The notes beneath the pieces were generated by a model. The model was not told the origin of the DNA. It saw only the letters and a list, made by a program, of their open reading frames with translations, and ran no database searches. Made by a program: the position numbers and the translations under genes. Positions 61,001 through 63,996 of a DNA stretch of 64,000 nucleotides are shown here, piece after piece. The stretch is taken from assembly GCF_037038585.1 (NCBI RefSeq), contig NW_027288510.1:3477001-3541000 (forward strand), in the 5' to 3' direction. The first letter of the stretch is position 1; the number at the start of each line of letters is the position of its first letter. The DNA is from Patagioenas fasciata (Eukaryota > Chordata > Aves > Columbiformes > Columbidae).

Positions 61001-61468
61001 CTCTGCTGGCAAACTGGGAGAGGGAAATAACCTTGTTCAGGTGGACTGCAAATCAGAGAATCATAGAACAACCCAGGTTGGAAGGGACCTCAAAAGATCA
61101 TCTGGTCCAGCATTTCATGGGAAAGGGAGCCTAGATGAGATTATCACAGCAAATCCCCAAGGGCATTTTGCTTGAAAGGTGTTTTTCTACCTCTCTGACC
61201 TTTCCATGCCTTCCTTTCTCTCCCTCAGCGTCACTTCTGTGTCTTCGCGCTGTCCATCCCTGGGCAGGATGCCTTGTCCAGGATCTATAGCACCATTTTA
61301 ACGCAGCACCTGACAAGTGGAAATTTCTCGGGGGCTGTGCAAAAATCAGCTCAGCAGCTGATTGCCCTTGCCCTGGGACTGCACCAGAAAGTAGCCGCTA
61401 CATTCCTTCCAACAGCCATCAAGTTCCACTACGTTTTCAACTTGAGAGACTTCTCCAATATCTTCCAA
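344..61468 (+). CDS. DNAH9: Dynein axonemal heavy chain 9 gene, internal portion (34 exons, probably disabled)
   Basis: This gene encodes a beta-type heavy chain of the outer dynein arm of motile cilia, a large AAA+ ATPase that moves along doublet microtubules. The window holds 34 GT-AG exons encoding the tail, the linker, AAA1, AAA2 and AAA3. Visible motifs are AAA1 Walker A GPAGTGKT, Walker B CFDEF, the AAA2 motif [15 protein letters not shown]3 Walker A GNAGTGKS and AAA3 Walker [11 protein letters not shown]. Segments such as [38 protein letters not shown] and [21 protein letters not shown] fit remembered DNAH9 better than DNAH17 or DNAH11. Exon 21 lacks one base, exon 22 has an in-frame TAG, and a block of exons between 41198 and 43020 is absent. 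These changes would prevent a full-length motor, so this is either a young pseudogene or a faulty sequence. Both ends of the gene lie outside the window. Confidence 0.85.
2107..2318 (+). CDS. DNAH9: DNAH9 window exon 2 (tail)
   Basis: The exon encodes [20 protein letters not shown] followed by [20 protein letters not shown] and [15 protein letters not shown], typical of the DHC_N1 region. It completes the split alanine codon from exon 1 and ends in phase 0 before a GT donor. The next intron (2319-2511) is short and empty. Confidence 0.92.
2512..2745 (+). CDS. DNAH9: DNAH9 window exon 3 (tail)
   Basis: The exon is 78 codons, phase 0 to 0, beginning [19 protein letters not shown] and ending FLKRLEMVE. 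The motif [15 protein letters not shown] is close to remembered DNAH9. The acceptor is CTCTTCCAG and the donor GTGAGA. The following intron (2746-5253) holds a CR1 fragment and a 24-base tandem repeat, listed separately, and nothing else recognised. Confidence 0.93.
3095..3166 (+). mobile_element. CR1 LINE, short 3' end fragment
   Basis: Only the last ~70 bases of a CR1 are present: the GGTTATGGTTGGACTCAATG box, CTCTTCCAACTG and a GATTCTATGA tail. The severe 5' truncation is typical of CR1. Confidence 0.88.
3507..3602. repeat. 24-base tandem repeat, four copies
   Basis: Four adjacent 24-base units start at 3507, 3531, 3555 and 3579. Each begins with ACAGA and ends near TACCTSTTRT, with a few mismatches between units. 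It lies in intron 3. Confidence 0.9.
5254..5421 (+). CDS. DNAH9: DNAH9 window exon 4 (tail)
   Basis: The exon is 56 codons, phase 0 to 0, encoding [20 protein letters not shown] and continuing to a segment with [12 protein letters not shown]. The K-L-E-K-I/L-E pattern is conserved in the beta-type heavy chains. The donor is GTAGGT. The next intron (5422-7301) carries a small DNA transposon and an old CR1 piece. Confidence 0.9.
5757..5974. mobile_element. Small non-autonomous DNA transposon (MITE-like, TA target site)
   Basis: The element is about 218 bases and starts CCATGTTTCCCCAAAAATAA. It ends with an imperfect inverted copy (GTCTTAGTTTTGGAAAAACA, then AGG), and TA dinucleotides flank both ends (5755-5756, 5975-5976). 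The terminal repeats and TA duplication suggest the Tc1/mariner group. It has no coding capacity. I cannot name the exact family. Confidence 0.55.
6672..6888 (-). mobile_element. CR1 LINE, old minus-strand fragment
   Basis: The plus strand shows a diverged antisense CR1 3' region: CAGAAACCCAG, AAAAGGACCTCTGGAGATCA, CCCAGTCCACC and a TCCACAGCCTCTCTGGGCAA box. It is much more diverged than the other copies. Confidence 0.7.
7302..7418 (+). CDS. DNAH9: DNAH9 window exon 5 (tail)
   Basis: The exon is 39 codons, phase 0 to 0, encoding [20 protein letters not shown] and then [17 protein letters not shown]. The R-R-L-x-x-I-F-x-Q-A-F-D-D motif is typical of the tail in DNAH9, DNAH11 and DNAH17. The donor GTTTGT is slightly weak. 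The intron 7419-8142 shows nothing recognisable. Confidence 0.9.
8143..8293 (+). CDS. DNAH9: DNAH9 window exon 6 (tail)
   Basis: The exon encodes [20 protein letters not shown] and then [18 protein letters not shown]. It joins exon 5 as HAFK-LLDMFG, as expected for the family, and ends one base into a glycine codon. The donor is GTAGGT. Intron 8294-9272 shows nothing recognisable. Confidence 0.9.
9273..9387 (+). CDS. DNAH9: DNAH9 window exon 7 (tail)
   Basis: The exon encodes [20 protein letters not shown] and continues with [30 protein letters not shown] is a strongly conserved tail motif. I placed the donor at GTGCGT, which leaves two bases to be completed by exon 8. Intron 9388-11214 shows nothing recognisable. 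Confidence 0.87.
11215..11283 (+). CDS. DNAH9: DNAH9 window exon 8 (tail, short)
   Basis: This 69-base exon encodes [20 protein letters not shown] followed by LD and a split arginine. The E-x-x-x-V-I-x-K-Y-E-E-M pattern is the conserved tail helix. The donor is GTAAGT. The following intron (11284-12230) holds a minus-strand CR1. Confidence 0.9.
11336..11605 (-). mobile_element. CR1 LINE, minus strand
   Basis: This is an antisense CR1 3' part beginning TAGAATCATAGAATTG and GGTTGGAAGAGACC, then the CCTGGCACTGCCCCGTGTCC and CAGGGATGATGACTCCACC boxes. It lies in intron 8, 52 bases after exon 8. Confidence 0.9.
12231..12357 (+). CDS. DNAH9: DNAH9 window exon 9 (tail)
   Basis: The exon completes the arginine and reads [20 protein letters not shown], ending in ITVNFDPQ in phase 0. 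The acceptor has a T-rich tract and the donor is GTAAGA. Intron 12358-14244 shows no feature apart from a CT-rich stretch near 13495-13640. Confidence 0.93.
14245..14500 (+). CDS. DNAH9: DNAH9 window exon 10 (tail)
   Basis: The exon encodes [20 protein letters not shown] and later [20 protein letters not shown], ending at KMEG with one base carried over. V-L-R-E-V-x-Y-L is the conserved start of this tail segment. The donor is GTGAGC. The next intron (14501-16339) holds a minus-strand CR1 of about 0.7 kb; 15250-16339 shows nothing recognised. Confidence 0.94.
14541..15250 (-). mobile_element. CR1 LINE, minus strand, about 0.7 kb
   Basis: An antisense copy starts CACAGAATCCCAGACTGGTG and continues through the boxes CTCTGGGCAGCCTGGGCCAG and AACTGGGGTGCCCAGAACTG to the CTTCTTGGCCACAGGGCACA region. 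It belongs to the same subfamily as the copies at 39.8, 52.1 and 58.3 kb. Confidence 0.9.
16340..16581 (+). CDS. DNAH9: DNAH9 window exon 11 (tail)
   Basis: The exon encodes [20 protein letters not shown], then [19 protein letters not shown], and ends at HLLVK in phase 0. The acceptor TTTTTTACCAG is strong and the donor is GTGAGG. The next intron (16582-19333) holds one plus-strand CR1 and is otherwise unremarkable. Confidence 0.94.
18095..18442 (+). mobile_element. CR1 LINE, plus strand
   Basis: This is a 3' CR1 part with CTCAAGTTGCACCAAGG, GGAATAGGCTGCCCAGAGCA, GGTTATGGTTGGATTCGATG and a short ATTCTATGAT tail. Confidence 0.9.
19334..19469 (+). CDS. DNAH9: DNAH9 window exon 12 (tail)
   Basis: The exon encodes [20 protein letters not shown], then [18 protein letters not shown], and ends one base into an aspartate codon. 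W-K-x-Y-V-D-Y-V-D is the family pattern. Intron 19470-20495 shows nothing recognisable. Confidence 0.93.
20496..20692 (+). CDS. DNAH9: DNAH9 window exon 13 (tail)
   Basis: The exon encodes [20 protein letters not shown] and ends [17 protein letters not shown] in phase 0. The [11 protein letters not shown] and [11 protein letters not shown] segments are close to remembered DNAH9. The next intron is only 94 bases (20693-20786). Confidence 0.95.
20787..21211 (+). CDS. DNAH9: DNAH9 window exon 14 (tail)
   Basis: At 425 bases this is one of the best exons for choosing the paralogue. It begins [20 protein letters not shown], contains [20 protein letters not shown] and [19 protein letters not shown], and ends two bases into a serine codon. 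These segments match DNAH9 rather than DNAH17 as I remember them. The next intron (21212-23205) holds a minus-strand CR1. Confidence 0.96.
22558..22975 (-). mobile_element. CR1 LINE, minus strand
   Basis: An antisense copy runs from TAGAATCATAGGATAGAGTC and GGTTGGAAGAGACCATCAAG to CTCAGCTGCTCCTCGTAAGA. It lies in intron 14. Confidence 0.9.
23206..23428 (+). CDS. DNAH9: DNAH9 window exon 15 (tail)
   Basis: The exon completes the serine, reads [20 protein letters not shown] and [20 protein letters not shown], and ends at KQLE in phase 0. G-D-Y-x-G-L-V-E-x-M-G-H-L is strongly conserved. Intron 23429-25695 shows nothing recognisable. Confidence 0.95.
25696..25862 (+). CDS. DNAH9: DNAH9 window exon 16 (start of linker region)
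   Basis: The exon encodes [20 protein letters not shown], then [15 protein letters not shown], and ends KEAPF plus a split arginine. The P-L-Q-A-N-E motif is invariant in this family. The donor is GTACAG. Intron 25863-26228 (366 bases) shows nothing recognisable. Confidence 0.95.
26229..27099 (+). CDS. DNAH9: DNAH9 window exon 17 (linker, largest exon)
   Basis: This is an uninterrupted 871-base exon of 290 codons plus one base. It contains [63 protein letters not shown] and [20 protein letters not shown], all hallmarks of DHC_N2, the linker that swings during the power stroke. It has no internal lesion, which is informative because lesions lie only 9 kb downstream. The next intron (27100-30129) holds two CR1 copies. 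Confidence 0.96.
27955..28424 (+). mobile_element. CR1 LINE, plus strand
   Basis: A sense copy begins near GGCCCCTCACACCAAGAAAG (late ORF2 region) and runs through GGAGCAAGTTGAGAGAAGGG and CTGCCCAGGGCAGTGCTGGA to the tail ATGATTCTATGATTCT. It shares its subfamily with the copy at 1-328. Confidence 0.88.
28608..29215 (-). mobile_element. CR1 LINE, minus strand
   Basis: This is an antisense copy of a different subfamily, recognised by GGATGTCCTGACTTGGAAGG, GAGGACGTTGTCCAGTCTCT and CAGCACCTCTGGGTGAAGAA. It continues into the ORF2 3' region and sits tail to tail with the plus copy that ends near 28424. Confidence 0.85.
30130..30260 (+). CDS. DNAH9: DNAH9 window exon 18 (linker)
   Basis: The exon encodes [20 protein letters not shown], then [14 protein letters not shown], and ends two bases into an arginine. 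The D-S-K-R-F-x-x-I-D and P-N-V-V-x-x-T-N-K-P-G-L patterns are family-specific. Intron 30261-31371 shows nothing recognisable. Confidence 0.94.
31372..31498 (+). CDS. DNAH9: DNAH9 window exon 19 (linker)
   Basis: The exon encodes [20 protein letters not shown] followed by [17 protein letters not shown], one of the most conserved linker motifs of all dyneins. It ends in phase 0. The next intron (31499-34891) carries a plus and a minus CR1; the rest shows nothing recognised. Confidence 0.96.
32905..33155 (+). mobile_element. CR1 LINE, plus strand
   Basis: This short 3' copy has GGCCTCAAGTTGTGCCAGGG, GCTGCCCAGGGCAGTGCTGG and a TGATTCTGTGATCT tail. Confidence 0.88.
33362..34015 (-). mobile_element. 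CR1 LINE, minus strand, about 0.65 kb
   Basis: An antisense copy starts CAGAATCCCAGAATGTCAGG and continues through GGGCAGCCTGGGCCAGGCTC and TCCTTCTGGAGCTGAGGGGC to CTTCCTGGCCACAAGGGCCC. It pairs with the plus copy about 200 bases upstream. Confidence 0.9.
34892..35044 (+). CDS. DNAH9: DNAH9 window exon 20 (linker)
   Basis: The exon is 51 codons, phase 0 to 0, encoding [20 protein letters not shown], then [18 protein letters not shown]. The M-Y-S-x-E-x-E-Y motif is conserved. The donor is GTGAGA. The next intron (35045-36255) ends with a minus-strand CR1 fragment. Confidence 0.95.
35945..36162 (-). mobile_element. CR1 LINE, minus-strand fragment
   Basis: The fragment runs from CATAGAATGTCCTGAGCTGG through GTGTGTCTGAGGACGTTGTC to CCTTTCCCTCATGTCCAG. 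It is the same subfamily as 28608-29215. It ends about 95 bases before exon 21. Confidence 0.88.
36256..36380 (+). CDS. DNAH9: DNAH9 window exon 21 (end of linker), with a one-base deletion
   Basis: The exon starts in frame as [20 protein letters not shown] and runs to MAYEK. After the A-run at 36340-36344 the family sequence [13 protein letters not shown] continues in another frame. The exon is 125 bases where 126 are expected from the flanking phases, so one base is missing at about 36337-36344. Splice sites are intact (TTTTCCAG and GTATCT). In the frame actually read, translation would stop at TGA 37097-37099 in the next exon. A homopolymer sequencing error is a real alternative. Intron 36381-37011 shows nothing recognisable. 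Confidence 0.9.
37012..37251 (+). CDS. DNAH9: DNAH9 window exon 22 (approach to AAA1), with an in-frame stop
   Basis: The exon is 80 codons, phase 0 to 0. It reads [30 protein letters not shown], then TAG at 37105-37107, then [20 protein letters not shown] and [20 protein letters not shown]. The stop stands where other DNAH9 proteins have tyrosine, as I remember them. Everything on both sides is well conserved, including T-C-T-Q-I-W-W (here C-C-T-Q-I-W-W) and I-D-V-H-A-R-D. The donor is GTTGGT. Intron 37252-38341 shows nothing recognisable. Confidence 0.93.
38342..38502 (+). CDS. DNAH9: DNAH9 window exon 23 (entry to AAA1)
   Basis: The exon encodes [20 protein letters not shown], then [18 protein letters not shown] and [10 protein letters not shown], with the last arginine split. 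The E-Y-L-G-N[12 protein letters not shown] motif precedes AAA1 in all cytoplasmic and axonemal dyneins. The donor is GTAAGT. Intron 38503-39534 shows nothing recognisable. Confidence 0.96.
39535..39691 (+). CDS. DNAH9: DNAH9 window exon 24 (AAA1 Walker A)
   Basis: The exon encodes [18 protein letters not shown], then the AAA1 P-loop [10 protein letters not shown] and [23 protein letters not shown]1 is the main ATP-hydrolysing site of the motor. The acceptor GTGAAAG is weak, with its pyrimidine tract lying further upstream. The donor is GTATGG. The next intron (39692-41093) carries a plus-strand CR1. Confidence 0.96.
39781..40357 (+). mobile_element. CR1 LINE, plus strand, young-looking copy
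   Basis: A sense copy starts near GGTACCTGGGGTGCATTAGG (late ORF2 region), runs through GACTGAGAGAGCTGGAGCTG and ATCAATATCTCAGGGTGGGT, and ends GGGATTCTGTGAT. It is nearly identical over about 300 bases to the copy at 52083-52508. Confidence 0.9.
41094..41198 (+). CDS. DNAH9: DNAH9 window exon 25 (AAA1 Walker B)
   Basis: The exon is 35 codons, phase 0 to 0, encoding [20 protein letters not shown], then [20 protein letters not shown] is the AAA1 Walker B motif. The donor is GTGAGT. In the family the next exons begin with VKxIQDAI and contain the sensor motif NPGYAGRTELP. None of this is present in 41199-43019, on reading that stretch in all plus-strand frames. Confidence 0.95.
41199..43019 (+). 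other. Expected AAA1-AAA2 exon block absent from this stretch
   Basis: By family comparison this interval should hold several exons encoding about 265 residues: AAA1 sensor I and small subdomain, the AAA1-AAA2 link and the AAA2 Walker A. I find none of their diagnostic motifs (NPGYAGRTELP, LFRPCAMVVPD, DHYDWGLRAIKSVL, GKSQVL). There are also no runs of N, no CR1 and no LTR, only a short A-rich run at about 42286-42304. The block therefore looks deleted or misassembled rather than interrupted by an insertion. Confidence 0.75.
43020..43147 (+). CDS. DNAH9: DNAH9 window exon 26 (AAA2)
   Basis: The exon begins with two bases of a glycine codon and reads [20 protein letters not shown], then [27 protein letters not shown] is the AAA2 Walker B region. 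The phase requires one base from an upstream exon, but exon 25 ends in phase 0, so joining 25 to 26 would shift the frame. The donor is GTAATG. Intron 43148-43621 shows nothing recognisable. Confidence 0.95.
43622..43730 (+). CDS. DNAH9: DNAH9 window exon 27 (AAA2)
   Basis: The exon encodes [20 protein letters not shown], then [16 protein letters not shown], and ends one base into glycine. The S-N-E-R-I-P-L and [13 protein letters not shown] motifs are nearly invariant. The acceptor follows a short CTGT repeat that serves as its pyrimidine tract. Intron 43731-44411 shows nothing recognisable. Confidence 0.96.
44412..44559 (+). CDS. DNAH9: DNAH9 window exon 28 (AAA2)
   Basis: The exon completes the glycine and encodes [20 protein letters not shown], then [18 protein letters not shown] and CLDTLRT with a split arginine. 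The [28 protein letters not shown] series is close to remembered DNAH9. The donor is GTACCA. Intron 44560-45827 shows nothing recognisable. Confidence 0.95.
45828..46002 (+). CDS. DNAH9: DNAH9 window exon 29 (AAA2 to AAA3 link)
   Basis: The exon encodes [20 protein letters not shown], then [20 protein letters not shown], and ends GGSMFRDQ in phase 0. The acceptor is CCCTTAG and the donor GTAAGA. The next intron (46003-48958) holds a small CR1 fragment and an uninterpreted minus-strand ORF; the rest shows nothing recognised. Confidence 0.95.
46428..46545 (-). mobile_element. CR1 LINE, small minus-strand internal fragment
   Basis: The fragment includes GGGCAGAGCAGAGCCGGAGG, CTTGACCTGCTGGTCATACT and TTCGTGGCCACAGGGGCACA, which match the 5' part of the other CR1 copies. 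The 3' end is missing. Confidence 0.7.
48959..49132 (+). CDS. DNAH9: DNAH9 window exon 30 (entry to AAA3)
   Basis: The exon is 58 codons, phase 0 to 0, encoding [20 protein letters not shown], then [20 protein letters not shown] and [12 protein letters not shown]. The [28 protein letters not shown] series matches remembered DNAH9. The donor is GTATGT. The next intron (49133-50515) contains a complete solo LTR. Confidence 0.96.
49252..49884 (+). mobile_element. Solo LTR of an avian endogenous retrovirus
   Basis: The element is 633 bases, starts near GTCCTGGTTTTGTTAAAAAC and ends CAAAACCCTTGACA. It is flanked by a perfect 5-base target duplication CATTC (49247-49251 and 49885-49889). A TATA-like CATATAAAAG lies at about 49483. 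No internal retroviral sequence adjoins it, so it is a solo LTR in sense orientation to DNAH9. The start motif and duplication length suit ERVL- or ERVK-type elements; I cannot decide between them. The intact duplication suggests it is not very old. Confidence 0.8.
50516..50723 (+). CDS. DNAH9: DNAH9 window exon 31 (AAA3 Walker A)
   Basis: The exon encodes [20 protein letters not shown], then [20 protein letters not shown] and [13 protein letters not shown] with one base carried over. GNAGTGKS is the AAA3 P-loop, the regulatory nucleotide site of the motor. This exon is more GC-rich than its neighbours. The following intron (50724-55357) holds a GTCT microsatellite and two CR1 copies; the rest shows nothing recognised. 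Confidence 0.96.
52025..52068. repeat. (GTCT)n microsatellite
   Basis: About eleven uninterrupted CTGT/GTCT steps end in CTCTGTCC, just before the CR1 that begins near 52083. Confidence 0.95.
52083..52508 (+). mobile_element. CR1 LINE, plus strand, young-looking copy
   Basis: A sense copy starts near GACAAAGATGCTGAGGGACC and ends with ATCCTGTGATTCTGTGA. It differs from the 39781 copy at only a handful of positions over the last ~290 bases. Confidence 0.9.
54833..55228 (-). mobile_element. CR1 LINE, minus strand
   Basis: An antisense copy starts TAGAATCATAGAATCAGTTT, contains CCTGGGCAGCCTGTTCCAAT, and ends at CTGCTCCTCATACAGCTGCA. It lies about 130 bases before exon 32. Confidence 0.9.
55358..55523 (+). 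CDS. DNAH9: DNAH9 window exon 32 (AAA3 Walker B)
   Basis: The exon encodes [20 protein letters not shown], then [20 protein letters not shown] and [14 protein letters not shown] with a split tryptophan. [10 protein letters not shown] is the AAA3 Walker B motif. At 166 bases its skipping would shift the frame. The intron after it (55524-59882) is the most repeat-dense of the window. Confidence 0.96.
55722..55845 (-). mobile_element. CR1 LINE, minus-strand fragment
   Basis: The fragment starts TTAGAATCACAAAACGTCCT and GAGCTGGAAGGGACCCGCAA and ends near GAGGACGTTGTCC. It is the same subfamily as 35945-36162. Confidence 0.85.
56381..57850. repeat. GC-rich minisatellite with 39-base period and higher-order pattern
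   Basis: The array alternates a 19-base unit A (gatgcagcaacgtacaggg) with a 20-base unit that has two versions: B ends in gcggggg and C ends in gcgggcg. I count about 34 A+B/C pairs from 56459 to 57850. Doubled A units occur near 56650, 56900, 57120 and 57760. The first blocks follow the order B-B-C-B-B (once B-B-C-C-B-B), each closed by a doubled A; later comes a run of about 14 identical A-C pairs. Degenerate 20-base monomers precede the array at 56381-56458. The array lies in intron 32. Confidence 0.95.
57920..58280 (-). mobile_element. Probable LTR fragment of an endogenous retrovirus
   Basis: Read on the minus strand, this stretch has an AATAAA signal (plus-strand TTTATT near 57991) followed by a GATCC-containing segment. 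This resembles the R-U5 part of avian retroviral LTRs. Both borders are uncertain. It is a fossil, and the family is not determined. Confidence 0.4.
58281..58630 (-). mobile_element. CR1 LINE, minus strand, lacking its 3' end
   Basis: An antisense copy begins abruptly at CTCCACACCCGCTCTGGGCA and runs to AACCAGGGAGCCCAGGACTC. It is the same subfamily as the copies at 14.5, 39.8 and 52.1 kb. The CR1 3' end, normally retained, is absent, so it was cut by a later insertion or deletion. Confidence 0.88.
58632..59581 (-). mobile_element. Possible second LTR-like element
   Basis: On the minus strand the stretch begins TGTCTCTGGTTTGATCCC, contains TATAAAAC-like boxes near 59230-59255, and has an AATAAA near 58780. 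All are in an order that suits an LTR. The inner part is disturbed by a GGAAA-rich microsatellite. Borders and family are uncertain. Confidence 0.35.
58940..59060. repeat. Purine-rich GGAAA-type microsatellite
   Basis: An almost pure A/G stretch is built of GGAAA, GGGAAA and GAAAGG steps, densest at 58960-59050. Confidence 0.9.
59883..59985 (+). CDS. DNAH9: DNAH9 window exon 33 (AAA3)
   Basis: The exon completes the tryptophan and encodes [20 protein letters not shown], then [14 protein letters not shown], in phase 0 at the end. [14 protein letters not shown] is the AAA3 sensor region. The donor is GTAAAG. The next intron (59986-61228) holds an A/C-rich simple stretch and a CR1 fragment. Confidence 0.96.
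60385..60585. repeat. A/C-rich low-complexity stretch
   Basis: The plus strand is nearly free of G and T for about 190 bases, with irregular CAAAACC, AACCAACC and CAACAACAA motifs. No unit length is constant. Confidence 0.9.
61056..61118 (-). mobile_element. CR1 LINE, short minus-strand 3' fragment
   Basis: Only the CR1 3' end is present: AGAATCATAGAACAACCCAG, GTTGGAAGGGACCTCAAAAG and ATCATCTGGTCCA. Confidence 0.85.
61229..61468 (+). CDS. DNAH9: DNAH9 window exon 34 (AAA3), last exon in window
   Basis: The exon is 80 codons, phase 0 to 0, encoding [20 protein letters not shown], then [20 protein letters not shown] and FQ. F-H-Y-x-F-N-L-R-D-x-x-N-I-F-Q is invariant in dyneins and is followed in the family by G-x-L-F, which must lie beyond the window. 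The donor is GTAAGT. From 61469 to about 63115 I see nothing recognisable. Confidence 0.96.
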
Positions 61469-63114
61469 GTAAGTGCAGTTGCTGTCCTGTGGGACTTGAA
61501 GCTTGTCCCGATGCTACAAGAGGCTGCGGAGCTGTGTTCCTCTAGCTCTGGTGGGCAGAATGCAGTCTCCTACCTAAAAATGACACAGCACATGTGTGCC
61601 CTGAGTAAAGTGGGTGACCTTAGGCCGTTCCTTAATTCCTTGTTAGTTTTGGATGGATTCCAGAACCATTGCCCATGGCTTTGAGAAGCTTAGTTACTTT
61701 CCAGCCTCTTGTGGTCAGCGGGGAGGGATGAGTAGTTCCAGATGGATGTGCAGGTTTGGGGTGGGTTGAAACGCCCTCTGGCTGTAGAAGGGACCAGCTG
61801 AAGGGAGCTTTGGGCTTCCGACTTCAGCACTTAAATGACTGATGGTGAGTGCGATGGAGCTGCGCTCATCTTTGGGAGCCTCAGTTCCACACGTGTAAAT
61901 GTGGGGATTAATGGCACTGTTCCACCACACAGGCAAATTATTTTATTGTACTGAAGCAGGTGGTGGATAGTTAGTGGGTTACTGGCCCTGAAGTTAGATC
62001 CAGCTTAGCTTGTTGGCCTGTACTGGCATGTCCTCTTAGCTTCTTGATGGTCAGATGCTCAGTATGTGCATGAAGGGTGGCATTTAAAAAGGTGATAATT
62101 GAATCAAACCCAGCTTTGACTTAATTGCTAAAACTGAATTTCCACCAGAGCCAGTTCTGTACCAAGGGGAAGTTGTTCAGATTTAGAAATATTTTCTTCC
62201 AACAACGGAGAGACTTTTTTTTCCCCTGAAATCTCATACTTTGAAGCAGTAGATATTACTGCTCAAAGAGCCTTTCAGAGTTTAAGGCTGATTAGTAAAA
62301 TTTGAGAAGGTTCTCAGCAGCCAAATCGAGAGGTTTGGAACACCATAAACTCTTGTAGAACCCCGGTTTGTAACTTGTTGCTGTCCTTCTTAACACCTGT
62401 TCTCCTAAGTACGTACTGAAAGTTTGGTGCCTTGTGGTCTGGTCCATCACACAAGAACTGAAGTAATGACGTAGTGGGAAATGCAAAAACAGGGCCTTGA
62501 AAAAGTTAATAACTCTTTTGTGCCAAGAAAGAATCAGACCTGTCACTTATGCTCAGCTAAACATCAGCAGCTTTTGATGTTAGATGTGGGTCGTGTTAAC
62601 TCCTGACTTCTAGTTAATCTGTGCTTTGAAAGGCAGAGAGAGAAAAGCAGCATTTCCATGGGAAGCTTTAATTTTAACTGTAACCTGCTTGAAAGGTGCT
62701 CAGGTTGTGGGATATTAGGAAATGTCCTGCCAGGTCTGGATGCTGGGGCAGGAGCAGCGACTGAGCTCAGGTGTTGTTTTGTTTATCACGTGGCTTCAGG
62801 AGTGGGGGAGTCTGGCTCCTGGGCTTCATAATGTTTATTTAAATAGTGGTCCAATTTTTCTTGAAATCCTTCCTTACCTTTTGGATTCATTCTTGATTAT
62901 TCCTTCACATTAAATATTCTTGAGTTTTTGAGATCTCCTGATATCCTGTTTGTCCCTACGGGAACACAATTTTCTTCCTGAAATTGAGTGTGAAAGAAGC
63001 TCTGGACTCCGGGAATGCATTTCCATGTGTTACTTTCATTCAATCTTCATAAACTCATAATTTAGCTCACACTCTCTTGTCCAAACCCTTCTTGTGCAGT
63101 GCTAGCTTCAAAGT

Positions 63115-63330
63115 CAGGTCAGGCTGATCAGCCAAGTTTTGAATGTTTCCATGACTGGAGTTCCCATAACCTCTCCGACCCTTGTCACACCACTAAACCC
63201 ACTCCACGGTGAAGCTGATATATTTTTATTTCAGTTGGAATTTCCCTTCCTGCAGTTTGTTACCTCTTGTCCTTTTGCTATACACCTCCAAAAAAAATTG
63301 GCTCAGTCTTCTCTATAACTCCCTATTAGG
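63115..63330 (-). mobile_element. Old diverged CR1 fragment
   Basis: The order of weak boxes resembles an old antisense CR1: CATAACCTCTCCGACCC, GTTACCTCTTGTCCTTTTGC and TTGGCTCAGTCTTCTCTATA. It is too diverged for a firm call. Confidence 0.5.
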
Positions 63331-63345
63331 TAGTTGTAGACAGAG

Positions 63346-63996
63346 TGTCGAGGGTTAGGATTGCGGGGTGACAATCAAACCCTGGCAGATGTATTGTTAA
63401 CCTCTTCTCCCCCCCACTTCCCCCTTTTGCCCCTCCCTCTCCCCCCTTCCCACTCAGGACAGGTGATCGGGAGGGAAAGAAGGACAGAGAGAAGGGAGTT
63501 GGAAAAGTTAAAGATGTTTTACTAATGCTACTAATAAGAATAGAGAAAATAATACAAAATATACAAAACCAATCTTGTAAGTCTCAGCAACTGCAGGGCA
63601 GGCACCCAAAGTCCTGGATTAGACTCTGTAGCCAACCGGAGCTGGATTCAGTCTCTCACTGGCCTCCGTTCGCAGGGACGACCAGGAAGGTCCTCTCCTG
63701 ATGTCGGCCACGAGGAAAAAAAGGGAAAAGGGGCGAGATCCTCGTGATCTCCCACTTTTATATGAAGTATTCACGTGAATGGAATGTTATTCACCGTTGG
63801 TCAGTCTCTCGATCACCAGTTTCTCGTTGCCCCTCTCGCGAGATGTCCATCCGTGCTTATCAATAAGTTTGCATTCCCTTGCTGGGTTTAACCAAAACAT
63901 GTGTCGGGTTCTCCAGGAAAATGCAGCTGACATGAAGGCTTTGGCTGACAGGCAAATTCACTAAAAGAGAAACTTGTTTTTACCAAAACCAGGACA
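63346..63996 (-). mobile_element. LTR of the same family as 49252-49884, opposite orientation
   Basis: The reverse complement starts TGTCCTGGTTTTGGTAAAAA and ends CTAACCCTCGACA, clearly related along its length to the LTR at 49.3 kb. The five bases before it (63341-63345, CAGAG) are not repeated directly after 63996, where TTCC follows before the window ends. It could be one end of a longer element continuing past the window, or a solo LTR with a changed flank. Confidence 0.8.

Noticed and set aside
344-61468. Assignment to DNAH17 or DNAH11 instead of DNAH9
   Set aside because: Several diagnostic stretches (exons 13, 14, 28, 30, 32, 33) agree with remembered DNAH9 and differ from DNAH17. This rests on memory, so a tree should confirm it.
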